Assembly (NCBI GenBank): GCA_963715055.1
Contig: CAVQRB010000009.1
Span: 9,167-73,166 of the forward strand
Source of the DNA: CAVQRB01 sp963715055
GTDB taxonomy: Bacteria; Pseudomonadota; Alphaproteobacteria; Rhodobacterales; Rhodobacteraceae
Length of the DNA stretch: 64,000 bases
Reading direction: 5' to 3'
The translations under genes and the position numbers were made by a program. The notes under the pieces are model-generated. The model did no database searches. It was not told the DNA's origin and was given only the letters and a program-made list of their open reading frames with translations. Shown here one piece after another: positions 22,256 to 30,860 of the stretch; the first letter of the stretch is position 1, and each line of letters starts with the position of its first letter.

Positions 22256-22295
22256 TGCGGGCCTCCGGGTTCTGAACCCGCTGTCCAGGCCCGCA
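22256..22295 (-). promoter_or_regulatory. Nested hairpin covering the probable chemoreceptor ribosome site
   Basis: On the minus strand the outer arms TGCGGGCCT (22295-22287) and AGGCCCGCA (22264-22256) are exact complements. Inside them CGGGTT-CAG-AACCCG makes a second perfect 6-bp stem. The 3' side contains GGAGG and borders ATG 22256, so folding would hide the start of the chemoreceptor gene. It might also terminate transcription from msrBA upstream, though no U-run follows. Confidence 0.55.
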
Positions 22296-22361
22296 CGACT
22301 AATTTCACCTTACGGGACTCGCGTTTCGGACAATAACCTCCGAACGCACCCCTGAGCCAAT

Positions 22362-22883
22362 CTATTCGGCGGCATGTGCCCCGGAAGAGCGTCGCGGCAG
22401 GACCCAGTCCGGGCGCGGGAAATGGCAGGTATAGCCTTTGGGAAACTTCTCCAGGTAATCCTGATGCTCCGGTTCCGCCTCCCAGAAGGGGCCTGCGGGT
22501 TCGACCTCGGTCACCACCTTGCCGGGCCAGAGCCCGGAGGCTTCCACATCCGCGATGGTGTCGAGTGCAACTTCTTTCTGCGCCTCGTCGACGTAGTAGA
22601 TCGCGGACCGGTAGCTGAGCCCGATGTCGTTGCCCTGACGGTTGGGCGTGCAGGGATTGTGGATCTGGAAAAAGAGTTCCAGAAGCTCGCGGTAGCTTAC
22701 CTTCGCGGGATCGAAAATCACCTCGATGCCCTCGGCGTGGGTGCCGTGGTTGCGATAGGTGGCGTTGGGTACGTCGCCGCCGGTGTAGCCCACGCGGGTC
22801 GAGATCACGCCGGGGCGTTTGCGGATCAGATCCTGCATCCCCCAGAAACAGCCGCCTGCCAGTACTGCGCGTTGATGGCTCAT
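22362..22883 (-). CDS. msrA: Peptide-methionine (S)-S-oxide reductase MsrA
   Basis: Repairs the S-epimer of methionine sulfoxide in proteins. The catalytic motif GCFWG is at residues 11-15 (AVLAGGCFWGMQDLI), with GYTGGDVPNATYRNHGTHAE and GNDIGLSYRSAIYY downstream; 173 residues is the usual size. ATG 22883 is chosen because the family starts just before GCFWG and because it overlaps the msrB stop as ATGA, implying translational coupling. Confidence 0.93.
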   Translation of the reverse strand: MSHQRAVLAGGCFWGMQDLIRKRPGVISTRVGYTGGDVPNATYRNHGTHAEGIEVIFDPAKVSYRELLELFFQIHNPCTPNRQGNDIGLSYRSAIYYVDEAQKEVALDTIADVEASGLWPGKVVTEVEPAGPFWEAEPEHQDYLEKFPKGYTCHFPRPDWVLPRRSSGAHAAE

Positions 22884-23329
22884 GCCACGTCCTCCACTTG
22901 ATCGATGTAGTCGCCGTATCCTTCGGCAGCCATGTCGTCGCGGTGCACGAAACGCAAGGAGGCCGAATTGATGCAATAGCGCAGGCCACCACGGTCGCGC
23001 GGCCCGTCCGGAAAGACGTGGCCGAGATGGCTGTCGCCGTGGGTCGAGCGAACTTCGGTCCGCACCATGCCCAGGGTCGCGTCACGCAATTCCTGCACGT
23101 GGGCGGGCTCAATGGGCTTGGTGAAGCTGGGCCAGCCGCAGCCGCTGTCGTATTTGTCCGCCGAGGCAAAGAGCGGCTCGCCGGAGACGATGTCCACGTA
23201 GATGCCCGGCTCCTTGTTTTTCAGCAGCGGGCCGGTGCCGGGGCGCTCGGTGCCGTTCTGCTGGGTCACGCGATATTGCTCAGGCGAGAGTTTCGAAATC
23301 GCTTCGGGTGATTTTTCATACTTGGGCAT
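22880..23329 (-). CDS. msrB: Peptide-methionine (R)-S-oxide reductase MsrB
   Basis: Repairs the R-epimer of methionine sulfoxide. The protein has 149 residues. SGCGWPSF provides one zinc-site cysteine region, and the catalytic RYCINSASLRF motif carries the nucleophilic cysteine. The second structural CxxC pair seen in many MsrBs is not evident, since the equivalent segment reads STHGDSHLGHVF, as in zinc-free forms. ATG 23329 has AGGAG ahead and follows the family start MPKYEKS. It forms an operon with msrA downstream and is divergent from the peroxidase gene. Confidence 0.92.
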   Translation of the reverse strand: MPKYEKSPEAISKLSPEQYRVTQQNGTERPGTGPLLKNKEPGIYVDIVSGEPLFASADKYDSGCGWPSFTKPIEPAHVQELRDATLGMVRTEVRSTHGDSHLGHVFPDGPRDRGGLRYCINSASLRFVHRDDMAAEGYGDYIDQVEDVA

Positions 23330-23464
23330 GGGAGGCTCCTTGTCGCTTTGTTGCATTAGATGGGATGAATGGAGCGCTTGGAAAGAGAAAACTCTCGTGG
23401 AAGTGATCCCTGTTCCTCGTTTCAATCGTACTATGTTAAAAGGGATGTTTCGGAGGATTGCCTT

Positions 23465-23995
23465 ATGAAGACAGTGATGATTGCCGCCCTGACCGGTCTT
23501 TTGGCCCAGATGGCCAGCGCGGGTGCCACGGGCCATAGCTTTGCGTCGATCGACGGTGGCACGCTGGAGATGTCGGATTGGGCGGGACAGCCGGTGCTGG
23601 TGGTCAATACCGCGTCGCAATGCGGCTTCACCGACCAATACAACGGATTGCAGACGCTCTATGACCGCTACAAGGATCAGGGCCTTGTCGTGCTGGCGGT
23701 CCCTTCCGATGATTTCAACCAGGAATTGGGCAGCGCCGCAGAGGTCAAGGAATTCTGCGAATTGAACTTCGCGCTGGATCTGCCGATGACCGACATCACC
23801 TCCGTCAAGGGAAAGGGCGCGCATCCTTTCTACCGCGAGGTGGCAACCGATACCGGGTTTGAACCGCGCTGGAATTTCAACAAGATCCTGCTCGGCCCCG
23901 ATGGCGAGGTCGTGGCGACCTGGGGGGCGACCACCAAACCGCTCTCCGGTGCCGTGACCGGCGCGATCGAGGCGTTGCTCCAACCGAAGGGCTAG
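23465..23995 (+). CDS. Exported glutathione-peroxidase-family protein
   Basis: GPx-fold thiol peroxidase of 176 residues. The N-terminus MKTVMIAALTGLLAQMASAG is a signal peptide, so it should act in the periplasm. The peroxidatic residue is cysteine, not selenocysteine (NTASQCGFT, Cys53), with the conserved Gln in DDFNQELGS and Trp-Asn in RWNFNKILLG. Periplasmic partners are probably thioredoxin-like rather than glutathione. It sits divergent to msrBA, so the three genes look like an oxidative-damage cluster. Confidence 0.88.
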   Translation: MKTVMIAALTGLLAQMASAGATGHSFASIDGGTLEMSDWAGQPVLVVNTASQCGFTDQYNGLQTLYDRYKDQGLVVLAVPSDDFNQELGSAAEVKEFCELNFALDLPMTDITSVKGKGAHPFYREVATDTGFEPRWNFNKILLGPDGEVVATWGATTKPLSGAVTGAIEALLQPKG

Positions 23996-24018
23996 CGCAG
24001 GTCGCAAGGAGGATCGCC

Positions 24019-24645
24019 ATGGCTGAAAAACCCAGCCTCGACGCAGCCTACACGCTGAAGTCCGCGGACGACAACCTCGCGCTCTATGCCGATTGGGCGA
24101 CGACCTATGACGACAGTTTTGCGCAGGCGATGGACTTTCTCATGCCATCGCAGGTGGCTGAGGCCTTTCGCAAAAAGGGCGGCACAGGGCCGGTGCTCGA
24201 CGCAGGTGCCGGGACCGGACTTGTGGCCGATCAGTTGTTGAAGCTTGGGAGCATCGAGATCGACGCCTTTGATCTCTCGCCCGACATGCTCCGGGTCGCG
24301 GGCGCGAAGGGGCTTTATCGCCAGACGTTTGCCGGCGATCTTACCAAACCGCTGCCATTCCAGAATGACGCCTACAACGCTGTTGTCAGTGCCGGCACCT
24401 TCACCCACGGGCATGTCGGGCCGGAGGCCTTTGACGAGTTGATGCGGGTCGCAGCCCAAGGCGCGCTTTTTGTGGTGACGATCAAGGCGGATGTCTTTGA
24501 GGCGCTCGGTTTTGCACGTAAGTTCGAAACGCTTGCCGCGCGCATCGCGGATTTCGAAACCACGCCAAAGCCGATTTACGGACCGGCAGCAACCGGAGAG
24601 CACCGCGACGACATGGGCCTGCTGGTGACGTTCCGCAAGGCCTAG
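24019..24645 (+). CDS. Class I SAM-dependent methyltransferase
   Basis: Rossmann-fold methyltransferase of 208 residues. Motif I is VLDAGAGTGLVADQLL (about residues 55-70), followed by IDAFDLSPDMLRVA and the loop NAVVSAGTFTHGHVGPEAFD. Substrate cannot be told from sequence. It follows the peroxidase gene by 23 bp with a GGAGG site, so they may be co-transcribed. It converges on the GlxA-type gene with a 4-bp overlap of stops. Confidence 0.82.
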   Translation: MAEKPSLDAAYTLKSADDNLALYADWATTYDDSFAQAMDFLMPSQVAEAFRKKGGTGPVLDAGAGTGLVADQLLKLGSIEIDAFDLSPDMLRVAGAKGLYRQTFAGDLTKPLPFQNDAYNAVVSAGTFTHGHVGPEAFDELMRVAAQGALFVVTIKADVFEALGFARKFETLAARIADFETTPKPIYGPAATGEHRDDMGLLVTFRKA

Positions 24646-25619
24646 AGATCCTTGCGCCAGACCAGCTTCGTGCCGCTGCCTTCGAGGCCGGGACTGATCC
24701 CATAGGCGGCACGGTAGCTTTTCGAGAAATGCGAGAGCGATTTGAAGCCGCAGGCGACGCAGACATCCGTGACCGAGAAATCCGTCTGGCGCAGCAGGTC
24801 GCGCGCCTTTTCCAGCCTGAGACCGAGATAGTATCTTTTCGGCGAAACGCCCACGTGTTTGGCGAAGAGCCGTTCCAGCTGCCGCGTCGAGAGGCCGATC
24901 ACGTCGGAGATTTCATCGGGCGTCAGCGGATCCTCGATATTGTTCTCCATGATCTGAATAGCCACTCCGAGCTTGGCGTTGCGGACTTGCGCGCGGGCCT
25001 GCAGCTTGATGCGTTGCGCGTGGTTTGCGAGCCTCGGATCGGTATAGACCATCTGGTCCGCGACCCAGGTGGCCAGCTGCGGGCCATGCTCGGTCCTGAT
25101 CCGATCGAGCATCATGTCCATCGACGCGGCCCCGCCCGCCGTGGTGAAGATCCGCCCGTCCACCGTGAAGATCGCATCCTCGATGATCACGTCAGGCAGG
25201 ATTTCGGTGAGGGCCGCGCGGTATTCCCAGTGCGTGGTCACGCGCTTGCCGCTCAGAAGCCCCGCCAGCGCCAGCACATAGGTGCCTGATGACAGCGCCC
25301 CGAAGTCCATGCCGCGCCTTACCTCGTTTCGCAGCCAGCTGATGAGCTTCTTGCTGACGTTCTTGCCCACGTCCTCGCCGGCGCAGACAATCAGCGTCTC
25401 GTCCCGCTCGAGCGGTGCGAGCGGGCCATCCACCGACACGGTCACGCCATTGTAGGCGGGCACCGGCGCGCCGGTTTCGCTCAGCAGCCGCCAGCGATAG
25501 AAGGGCCCGCCGGTCGGATACCGGTTGGCGAGGCTCAGCGCCTCCAGCGCGCAGGAAAAGCCAAGTTGCGAATATCCCGGAACGAGGACGAAGGCATAGG
25601 CTTTGGAGACCGTGGTCAT
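24642..25619 (-). CDS. GlxA-family transcriptional regulator (DJ-1/PfpI domain plus AraC HTH)
   Basis: 325 residues. The N-terminal class I amidotransferase-like domain (about residues 8-190, with GALSSGTYVLALAGLLSGKR in place of the nucleophile elbow) senses a ligand; here a serine-glycine occupies the usual cysteine position. The C-terminal AraC-type double HTH starts near residue 215 (LTPDEISDVIGLSTRQLERL, then FSVTDVCVACGFKSLSHFSK). Relatives such as GbdR and CdhR control glycine betaine or carnitine breakdown in pseudomonads, but here the target is unknown and the neighbouring genes give no clear clue. Confidence 0.85.
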   Translation of the reverse strand: MTTVSKAYAFVLVPGYSQLGFSCALEALSLANRYPTGGPFYRWRLLSETGAPVPAYNGVTVSVDGPLAPLERDETLIVCAGEDVGKNVSKKLISWLRNEVRRGMDFGALSSGTYVLALAGLLSGKRVTTHWEYRAALTEILPDVIIEDAIFTVDGRIFTTAGGAASMDMMLDRIRTEHGPQLATWVADQMVYTDPRLANHAQRIKLQARAQVRNAKLGVAIQIMENNIEDPLTPDEISDVIGLSTRQLERLFAKHVGVSPKRYYLGLRLEKARDLLRQTDFSVTDVCVACGFKSLSHFSKSYRAAYGISPGLEGSGTKLVWRKDL

Positions 25620-25682
25620 GGGCGCGTCTTTCGCAAGAATGTCACGCAGCCTAAAGGCAATCCCGCGCCGCCGAAAAGCGAA

Positions 25683-26552
25683 TTATCTCTTGCTCTGCCG
25701 CGAGATCTGCACCGCAAGGATGCCGAGCGCGATGATGGCGACCCCGATGAGGTCGCGCGGCCCAAGCGGTTCGGCGAGGAGCAGCGCGGCGATGGCCACG
25801 CCGAAAAACGGATTGAGAAAGTGGAAGGTTGCCGCGCGCGTCGCACCGATCCGGTTGACCAGCCAGAACCACACGAAGGTCGCCGCCAGCCCCGGCACGA
25901 CCGTGGTATAGACGAAGGCGGCCGCCAGCCGCCAGCTGGGCGTCATCTGCGGTGTTTCGAAGGCCAGCGTTGCAAGCCCGAGCGTGACGCAGCCGACCAG
26001 CATCTGAAGCCCGACGATCATCAGGAAATTACCGCCCGAGGTGGCACCGCGCACCGACAGCGTCGCAATGGTCAACGCAACCACACCGATGGCGCAGAGC
26101 GCGACCCCGTAGAGATCGACGCCGCCGCCCAGACGCGCCCCCATGATCACCCCGACACCGGCAACACCGGCGATCAGCCCCGCCACCCCGAGCGGGCGCA
26201 GGCGCTCCTTGAGAAAGAGCCAACCCGCCAGAGCGACCAGAAGCGGCATCGTGGAGGCGATGATCGCGGCCAGCGAGGCCTCGATGGTCTGCATGGCGAC
26301 GAAGTTGAGGCCGAGGTAGACAGCATTCTGCAGCACACCGAAGACAATGGTCGCGCGCCACTGTGTCGGTGTCAGATGCCAGGACTGCCCGAGCACCCGC
26401 GCGATGGCGATGCCGATCACGCCGGAAATCAGGTAGCGCAGGGTCAACGCGGCCAGCGGCGTTGCCTCGGCGACGATGATCCGGGCGGAGGTGAAGGCCG
26501 AAGACCACATGAGCGCAAAGGCGAGCCCGGCGACAATTGCGCGAGTATCCAT
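25683..26552 (-). CDS. EamA/DMT-superfamily transporter
   Basis: Inner-membrane protein of 289 residues with ten predicted membrane helices arranged as two EamA repeats (first from about residue 5, second from about residue 145). Family members export amino acids, nucleobases or other metabolites. No substrate-specific motif is visible. It begins at ATG 26552 and is transcribed away from HU, toward glxA. Confidence 0.8.
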   Translation of the reverse strand: MDTRAIVAGLAFALMWSSAFTSARIIVAEATPLAALTLRYLISGVIGIAIARVLGQSWHLTPTQWRATIVFGVLQNAVYLGLNFVAMQTIEASLAAIIASTMPLLVALAGWLFLKERLRPLGVAGLIAGVAGVGVIMGARLGGGVDLYGVALCAIGVVALTIATLSVRGATSGGNFLMIVGLQMLVGCVTLGLATLAFETPQMTPSWRLAAAFVYTTVVPGLAATFVWFWLVNRIGATRAATFHFLNPFFGVAIAALLLAEPLGPRDLIGVAIIALGILAVQISRQSKR

Positions 26553-26643
26553 CGGTTACCTTCGGGAAGTCGACTGGTCACTGACCTATCAGGATTTGAA
26601 AGCCAAGGGCAAGAGCGCCGCATTTCAAAGGGCGGAGGTCAAC

Positions 26644-26670
26644 AAAAAAGGGCCTCCGCAAGGAGACCCT
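26644..26670 (-). terminator. Rho-independent terminator of the HU gene
   Basis: On the minus strand AGGGTCTCC (26670-26662), loop TTGC, then GGAGGCCCT (26657-26649) form a 9-bp stem with one G-T pair, immediately followed by six T (26649-26644 region). It lies 24 bp beyond the HU stop. Confidence 0.9.
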
Positions 26671-26693
26671 CCGAAGTCGAGACATGTCAGGCG

Positions 26694-26981
26694 TCAGCCG
26701 TTCACGCTGTCCTTGAGCGCTTTTGCGATGGTCACCTTGACCACCTTGTCCGCGTCTTTCTTGAATTGCTCGCCCGTTGCCGGGTTGCGCACCATACGCT
26801 CGGGGCGCTCGCGGCAATAGATCTTGCCGACGCCGGGGAGCGTGACCGCGCCACCACCGGACACTTCCTTCGTGATCAGCGCGCAGACTGCATCGAGGGC
26901 CACGCCTGCGGATTTCTTGTCGGATCCCATCTCTTCAGCCAGCGCGGCAACGAGTTGGGTTTTTGTCATTGGTTTCGCCAT
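26694..26981 (-). CDS. HU-family DNA-binding protein
   Basis: Small nucleoid protein of 95 residues that bends and compacts DNA as a dimer. MTKTQLVAALAEEMGSDKKS is the N-terminal helix pair, VTLPGVGKIYCRERPERMVR the beta-arm region with RNPATGE in the DNA-inserting tip, and VTIAKALKDSVNG the C-terminal helix. GAGAAAAAA lies before the ATG. It has its own terminator, so it is probably monocistronic. Confidence 0.92.
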   Translation of the reverse strand: MAKPMTKTQLVAALAEEMGSDKKSAGVALDAVCALITKEVSGGGAVTLPGVGKIYCRERPERMVRNPATGEQFKKDADKVVKVTIAKALKDSVNG

Positions 26982-27037
26982 TTTTTTCTCCTTCGCTGCC
27001 CGACTATTGGGGCCTCATGTCCGATTTCTATCCGGAT

Positions 27038-27055
27038 GTTGTGTATCAACACAAC
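27038..27055. promoter_or_regulatory. Perfect palindrome GTTGTGT-ATCA-ACACAAC upstream of HU
   Basis: Seven-base arms at 27038-27044 and 27049-27055 are exact complements around ATCA. It is the only striking symmetric element in the 137-bp spacer between the amn stop and the HU start, 57 bp upstream of the HU ATG. An operator for HU fits its place better than an amn terminator because no T-run follows. Confidence 0.5.
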
Positions 27056-27118
27056 GAATAGTGGTTCATTGCAAGAAAAAACATGCGAAATTAACCTATT
27101 TTATGGGGTTTTCCGCCT

Positions 27119-28582
27119 TCAGAGGAAGGCTGTCTCCTCGAAGGAGCGCAATTTCCGGCTGTGAATACGCTCCAGCGGCATGGTGCGCAAGCGTTCCATG
27201 GCGTGAATTCCGATCATCAGATGGCGTGAAACCTGCGTTTTATAGAAGTCCGACGCCATGCCGGGCAGCTTCAATTCGCCATGCAAGGGCTTGTCGGAGA
27301 CACACAGAAGCGTGCCATAGGGCACCCTGAACCGGTAGCCGTTGGCGGCGATCGTGGCGCTTTCCATGTCCAGCGCCACGGCGCGGCTCTGGCTCAGTCG
27401 CTGCACCGGGCCGGATTGGTCGCGCAGCTCCCAGTTGCGGTTGTCGATGGTGGCGACGGTGCCCGTCCGCATGATCCGCTTGAGCTCATAGCCTTCCAGC
27501 GCGGTGACCTGCGCCACCGCCTGCTCCAGCGCGATCTGAATTTCGGCAAGCGCCGGGATCGGCACCCAGACGGGCAGGTCGGCATCGAGCACGTGATCCT
27601 CGCGCAGATAGGCATGGGCCAGCACGAAATCTCCAAGGGCTTGCGAATTGCGCAGCCCCGCGCAATGCCCGACCATGAGCCAGGCATGGGGCCGCAGCAC
27701 GGCGATATGGTCCGTCGCGGTCTTGGCATTGGACGGGCCGACCCCGATGTTGACCAGCGTGATCCCGGAGCCGTCTTCGCGCTTGAGGTGATAGGTCGGC
27801 ATCTGCGGCGTCTTGGTGGCTGCCGCCAGCGCCTGATCGCCTTTGGTGATGATCGCGTTGTCGGTGGAGACAAAGGCGGTGTAGCCGGACTGCGGGTCGT
27901 CCAGCTCCTTGCGCGCATAGGCCTCGAACTCGGAGACATAGAACTGGTAGTTCGTGAAGAGCACGTGGTTCTGGAAATGCGTGGCATCCGTTGCCGTATA
28001 GTGCGAGAGCCGCGCCAGCGAATAATCGACCCGCTGCGCCGTGAAGGGAGCCAGTGCGCCGACCCCGTCCGCCGGTTTGTAGGTCCCGTTGACGATATCG
28101 TCGTTCGTGGTCGACAGGTCCGGCACGTCGAAGACATCGCGCAGGGTGAAGTCTGCGGCCCCTTCCTGCGGCACGGTGATGGTGGGGTCGTTGGCGACCG
28201 CGAAATGCACGGGCATCGGCGTCGCGGAGGGGCCGATCATCACCGGTTGGTCGTGGTTTTCGATCAGCAGCCGGATTTGCTGGGTCAGGTAGCTGCGAAA
28301 GAGATCAGGCCGCGTGATCGTGGCGCGGTAGCTGCCGGGGGAGGACACATGGCCGAAACTCAGCCGCGTATCGACGCGCGCATAGCTCGACGTGCGGAAC
28401 AGGATTTCGGGATAGAAGGCGCGGATCCGTGAGGCCGGCGCGCCCTGCTCCATCGCCTTGAGGAAGTGCTGGCACAGGAACGTGGTGGCCTGCGTGTAAA
28501 GCTCTTCAAGCCGCGCAACCGCCGCCGCCGCGTCGTGGAAGGTTTCGGCGGCAGGCGCGTCAGGGGTCAGGATATGGGTCAT
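27119..28582 (-). CDS. amn: AMP nucleosidase
   Basis: Hydrolyses AMP to adenine and ribose 5-phosphate. The protein has 487 residues, as in the long bacterial Amn form. The N-terminal Amn-specific domain runs to about residue 170. The C-terminal nucleoside phosphorylase fold carries NIGVGPSNAKTATDHIAVLR, WLMVGHCAGLR and the substrate-binding LDMESATIAANGYRFRVPYG. Its ATG (28582) overlaps the ade stop as ATGA, so adenine made here is passed to the deaminase encoded just upstream. Confidence 0.95.
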   Translation of the reverse strand: MTHILTPDAPAAETFHDAAAAVARLEELYTQATTFLCQHFLKAMEQGAPASRIRAFYPEILFRTSSYARVDTRLSFGHVSSPGSYRATITRPDLFRSYLTQQIRLLIENHDQPVMIGPSATPMPVHFAVANDPTITVPQEGAADFTLRDVFDVPDLSTTNDDIVNGTYKPADGVGALAPFTAQRVDYSLARLSHYTATDATHFQNHVLFTNYQFYVSEFEAYARKELDDPQSGYTAFVSTDNAIITKGDQALAAATKTPQMPTYHLKREDGSGITLVNIGVGPSNAKTATDHIAVLRPHAWLMVGHCAGLRNSQALGDFVLAHAYLREDHVLDADLPVWVPIPALAEIQIALEQAVAQVTALEGYELKRIMRTGTVATIDNRNWELRDQSGPVQRLSQSRAVALDMESATIAANGYRFRVPYGTLLCVSDKPLHGELKLPGMASDFYKTQVSRHLMIGIHAMERLRTMPLERIHSRKLRSFEETAFL

Positions 28583-30396
28583 GCAAGCGGCTCTATCACG
28601 GGGATGAATTCGAAGGTCCGCACATCCACCAGACCAAGATCCGAGATGCGCAGTTCGGGGATGACCACGAGGGCCAGCAGCGAGTGCTGCATATAGGCGT
28701 TGTTGAGCGTGCAGCCGCAGGTGCGCATGGCCTGCATCATCGCGTCCGCCTTGGCGGCGACCTCCGCTGCCGGACTGTCCGACATCAGCCCGGCGATGGG
28801 CAGTTCGACCAGCGCCAATTCCTGCCCGTCCCGATAGATCACGATGCCGCCGCCGACTTCGCCCAGACGGTTGGCGGCCAGCGCCATGTTGTCCGCATCG
28901 GTGCCGACAACGATCATGTGATGGCTGTCATGAGCGACCGTGGAAGCCATGGCCATGGGTCCTTCGTAACCGAACCCGGAAACGAAGGCATTGGTCACAT
29001 GGCCGGTGGCGCGGTGGCGTTCAACAAGGGCGATCTGGGCGACCTCGCCTGTCGCCTGCACCCGTCCTTCGGTCACCGGAAGCTCGAATTTCAACGCCTT
29101 GGTGGGCGCCTGGTTCTCGACCACACCGATGACATTGGCGGTGACCGCATTGGCGCCGCGGGGGGCGTCAATCACGAAATCACCGGCTGTCAGCGTCTTG
29201 CCCATGTGCACCGTCTGGCGGGCCTGCACGGGCCAGTCATAATGCGGACAATCCACCAGACAGGTGCCGTTCTGCGCGACGACCTTGCCGCGCGCGATCA
29301 CGACCTCGATGGGCAGGGTCGCAAGATCCGAGGTCAGGATCACATCCGCACGTCGTCCCGGCGTGAGCGAGCCGATTTCCCGCTCGAGCCCGAAATGGGT
29401 GGCGGTGTTGATCGTTGCCATCTGCAACGCGATCAGCGGATCGCAGCCGCAGGCGATGGCATGGCGCACCACGCGGTTCATGTGACCTTCGTTGACCAGC
29501 GTGCCGGAGTGGCAATCGTCGGTACAAAGGATGAAACTGCGCGGATCGAGGCCCTTTTCGGTGATCGCGGTGATCTGGCTTTCCACGTCATACCAGGCGG
29601 AGCCGAGCCGCAGCATTGCGCGCATGCCCTGCCGAACGCGGGCCACGGCATCCGCCTCGCAGGTGCCTTCGTGATCATCCGCCGGCCCGCCCGCCACATA
29701 GCCCGCGAAGGCCGGACCCAGATCGGGCGAGGCATAGTGCCCGCCCACGATCTTGCCCGCGCGTTGGGTCGCGGCGATCTCCGCCAGCATCTTGGGATCG
29801 GCATTGGACACGCCGGGAAAATTCATCATCTCGCCCAGACCGATAATGCCGGGCCAGGTCATCGCTTCCGCCACATCCTCTGCGGTGATCTCGAAACCGG
29901 TGGTCTCCATCCCGGGTGCCGAAGGCGCGCAGGAGGGCATCTGCGTGAAGATATTGACGGGCTGCATCAGCGCCTCGTCATGCATCATCCGCACGCCCTC
30001 GAGCCCCAGCACATTGGCGATCTCATGCGGGTCGGTGAACATCGATGTCGTGCCATGCGGGATCACCGCGCGGGCGAATTCCGCGGGCGTCAGCATGCCG
30101 CTTTCGATGTGCATGTGCCCGTCGCAGAGCCCGGGGATCATATAGCGCCCCCCGGCCTCGATCACTTGGGTCTCGGGTCCGATCTGCGCGCTGGCGTCGG
30201 GCACCACGCAGGCAATGCGGCCCGCCACGATGGCGATGTCGTATCCGTCAAGCACTTCGCGGCTATGGACATTGACCCATTTTCCGCCCTTGATGACCAT
30301 GTCGGCCGGGCGGCGATGGGTGGCCACGGCGATCAGTTCCGCCGCGGAATCGGGCCAGGAGGGGAAGGAAGCATGTGTCATGACCTTCCGTGCCAC
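28579..30396 (-). CDS. ade: Adenine deaminase
   Basis: Converts adenine to hypoxanthine and ammonia. The amidohydrolase-superfamily protein has 605 residues. Metal ligands are visible in DGHMHIESGML (about residue 95), and the Ade-specific C-terminal half includes VAHDSHHMIVVGTDADNMALA. ATG 30396 (MARKVMTHASF) and ATG 30381 (MTHASF) are both possible starts. It is followed by amn with overlapping codons. Together they salvage AMP through adenine to hypoxanthine. Confidence 0.95.
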   Translation of the reverse strand: MARKVMTHASFPSWPDSAAELIAVATHRRPADMVIKGGKWVNVHSREVLDGYDIAIVAGRIACVVPDASAQIGPETQVIEAGGRYMIPGLCDGHMHIESGMLTPAEFARAVIPHGTTSMFTDPHEIANVLGLEGVRMMHDEALMQPVNIFTQMPSCAPSAPGMETTGFEITAEDVAEAMTWPGIIGLGEMMNFPGVSNADPKMLAEIAATQRAGKIVGGHYASPDLGPAFAGYVAGGPADDHEGTCEADAVARVRQGMRAMLRLGSAWYDVESQITAITEKGLDPRSFILCTDDCHSGTLVNEGHMNRVVRHAIACGCDPLIALQMATINTATHFGLEREIGSLTPGRRADVILTSDLATLPIEVVIARGKVVAQNGTCLVDCPHYDWPVQARQTVHMGKTLTAGDFVIDAPRGANAVTANVIGVVENQAPTKALKFELPVTEGRVQATGEVAQIALVERHRATGHVTNAFVSGFGYEGPMAMASTVAHDSHHMIVVGTDADNMALAANRLGEVGGGIVIYRDGQELALVELPIAGLMSDSPAAEVAAKADAMMQAMRTCGCTLNNAYMQHSLLALVVIPELRISDLGLVDVRTFEFIPVIEPLA

Positions 30397-30431
30397 GGGG
30401 CGGCAAAAGGTTCAAGCCGGGAGGGCGTGCG

Positions 30432-30860
30432 ATGGACTATGAAACCGTATCGGCCGAAGCCTTCGGCAAGTCCCTGAGCGGCATCGGGCTCAACATCCTG
30501 GTGCGGGACGTCGCCCGGACCTGTGCTTTCCTGAAATCCGTCTTTGGCCTCGAGGCGCACCGGGCAAGCGTCGATTTCGCCATCATCCGTTACGGTGACG
30601 CAGTGTTTCAGATCCATGCGGACGGCACCTATCATTCAAACCCCTTGCTCGGGCTGTTGCCGGAAAATCCGCCGCGCGGCGGTGGCATCGAAATCCGGCT
30701 CTATGACAGCGATCCGGATCTGGCGGCGAGACGTGCCGAGGCCTTCGATGCGATGATCCTGCAACCGCCCACGGACAAGCCGCACGGGCTGCGCGAGGCT
30801 TACATCCTTTGCGACGACGGTTATGCCTGGGTGCCAAGCCGTCCACTCGCGCCGGACTGA
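30432..30860 (+). CDS. VOC-superfamily (glyoxalase-like) protein
   Basis: 142 residues with two beta-alpha-beta-beta-beta modules: GIGLNILVRDVARTCAFLKS is the first strand-helix, GGGIEIRLYDSDPDLAARRA the second. VOC proteins include glyoxalases, dioxygenases and resistance proteins; metal-ligand positions are not clear enough to choose. The in-frame ATG at 30432 with GGAGGG upstream is used. The 3' end overlaps the convergent LysR gene by 40 bp, an unusually long coding overlap. Confidence 0.72.
   Translation: MDYETVSAEAFGKSLSGIGLNILVRDVARTCAFLKSVFGLEAHRASVDFAIIRYGDAVFQIHADGTYHSNPLLGLLPENPPRGGGIEIRLYDSDPDLAARRAEAFDAMILQPPTDKPHGLREAYILCDDGYAWVPSRPLAPD

Noticed and set aside
28684..30477. 597-codon plus frame opposite ade
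   Set aside because: ade has full family motifs on the minus strand; the plus frame has His/Gly/Asp-rich shadow composition.
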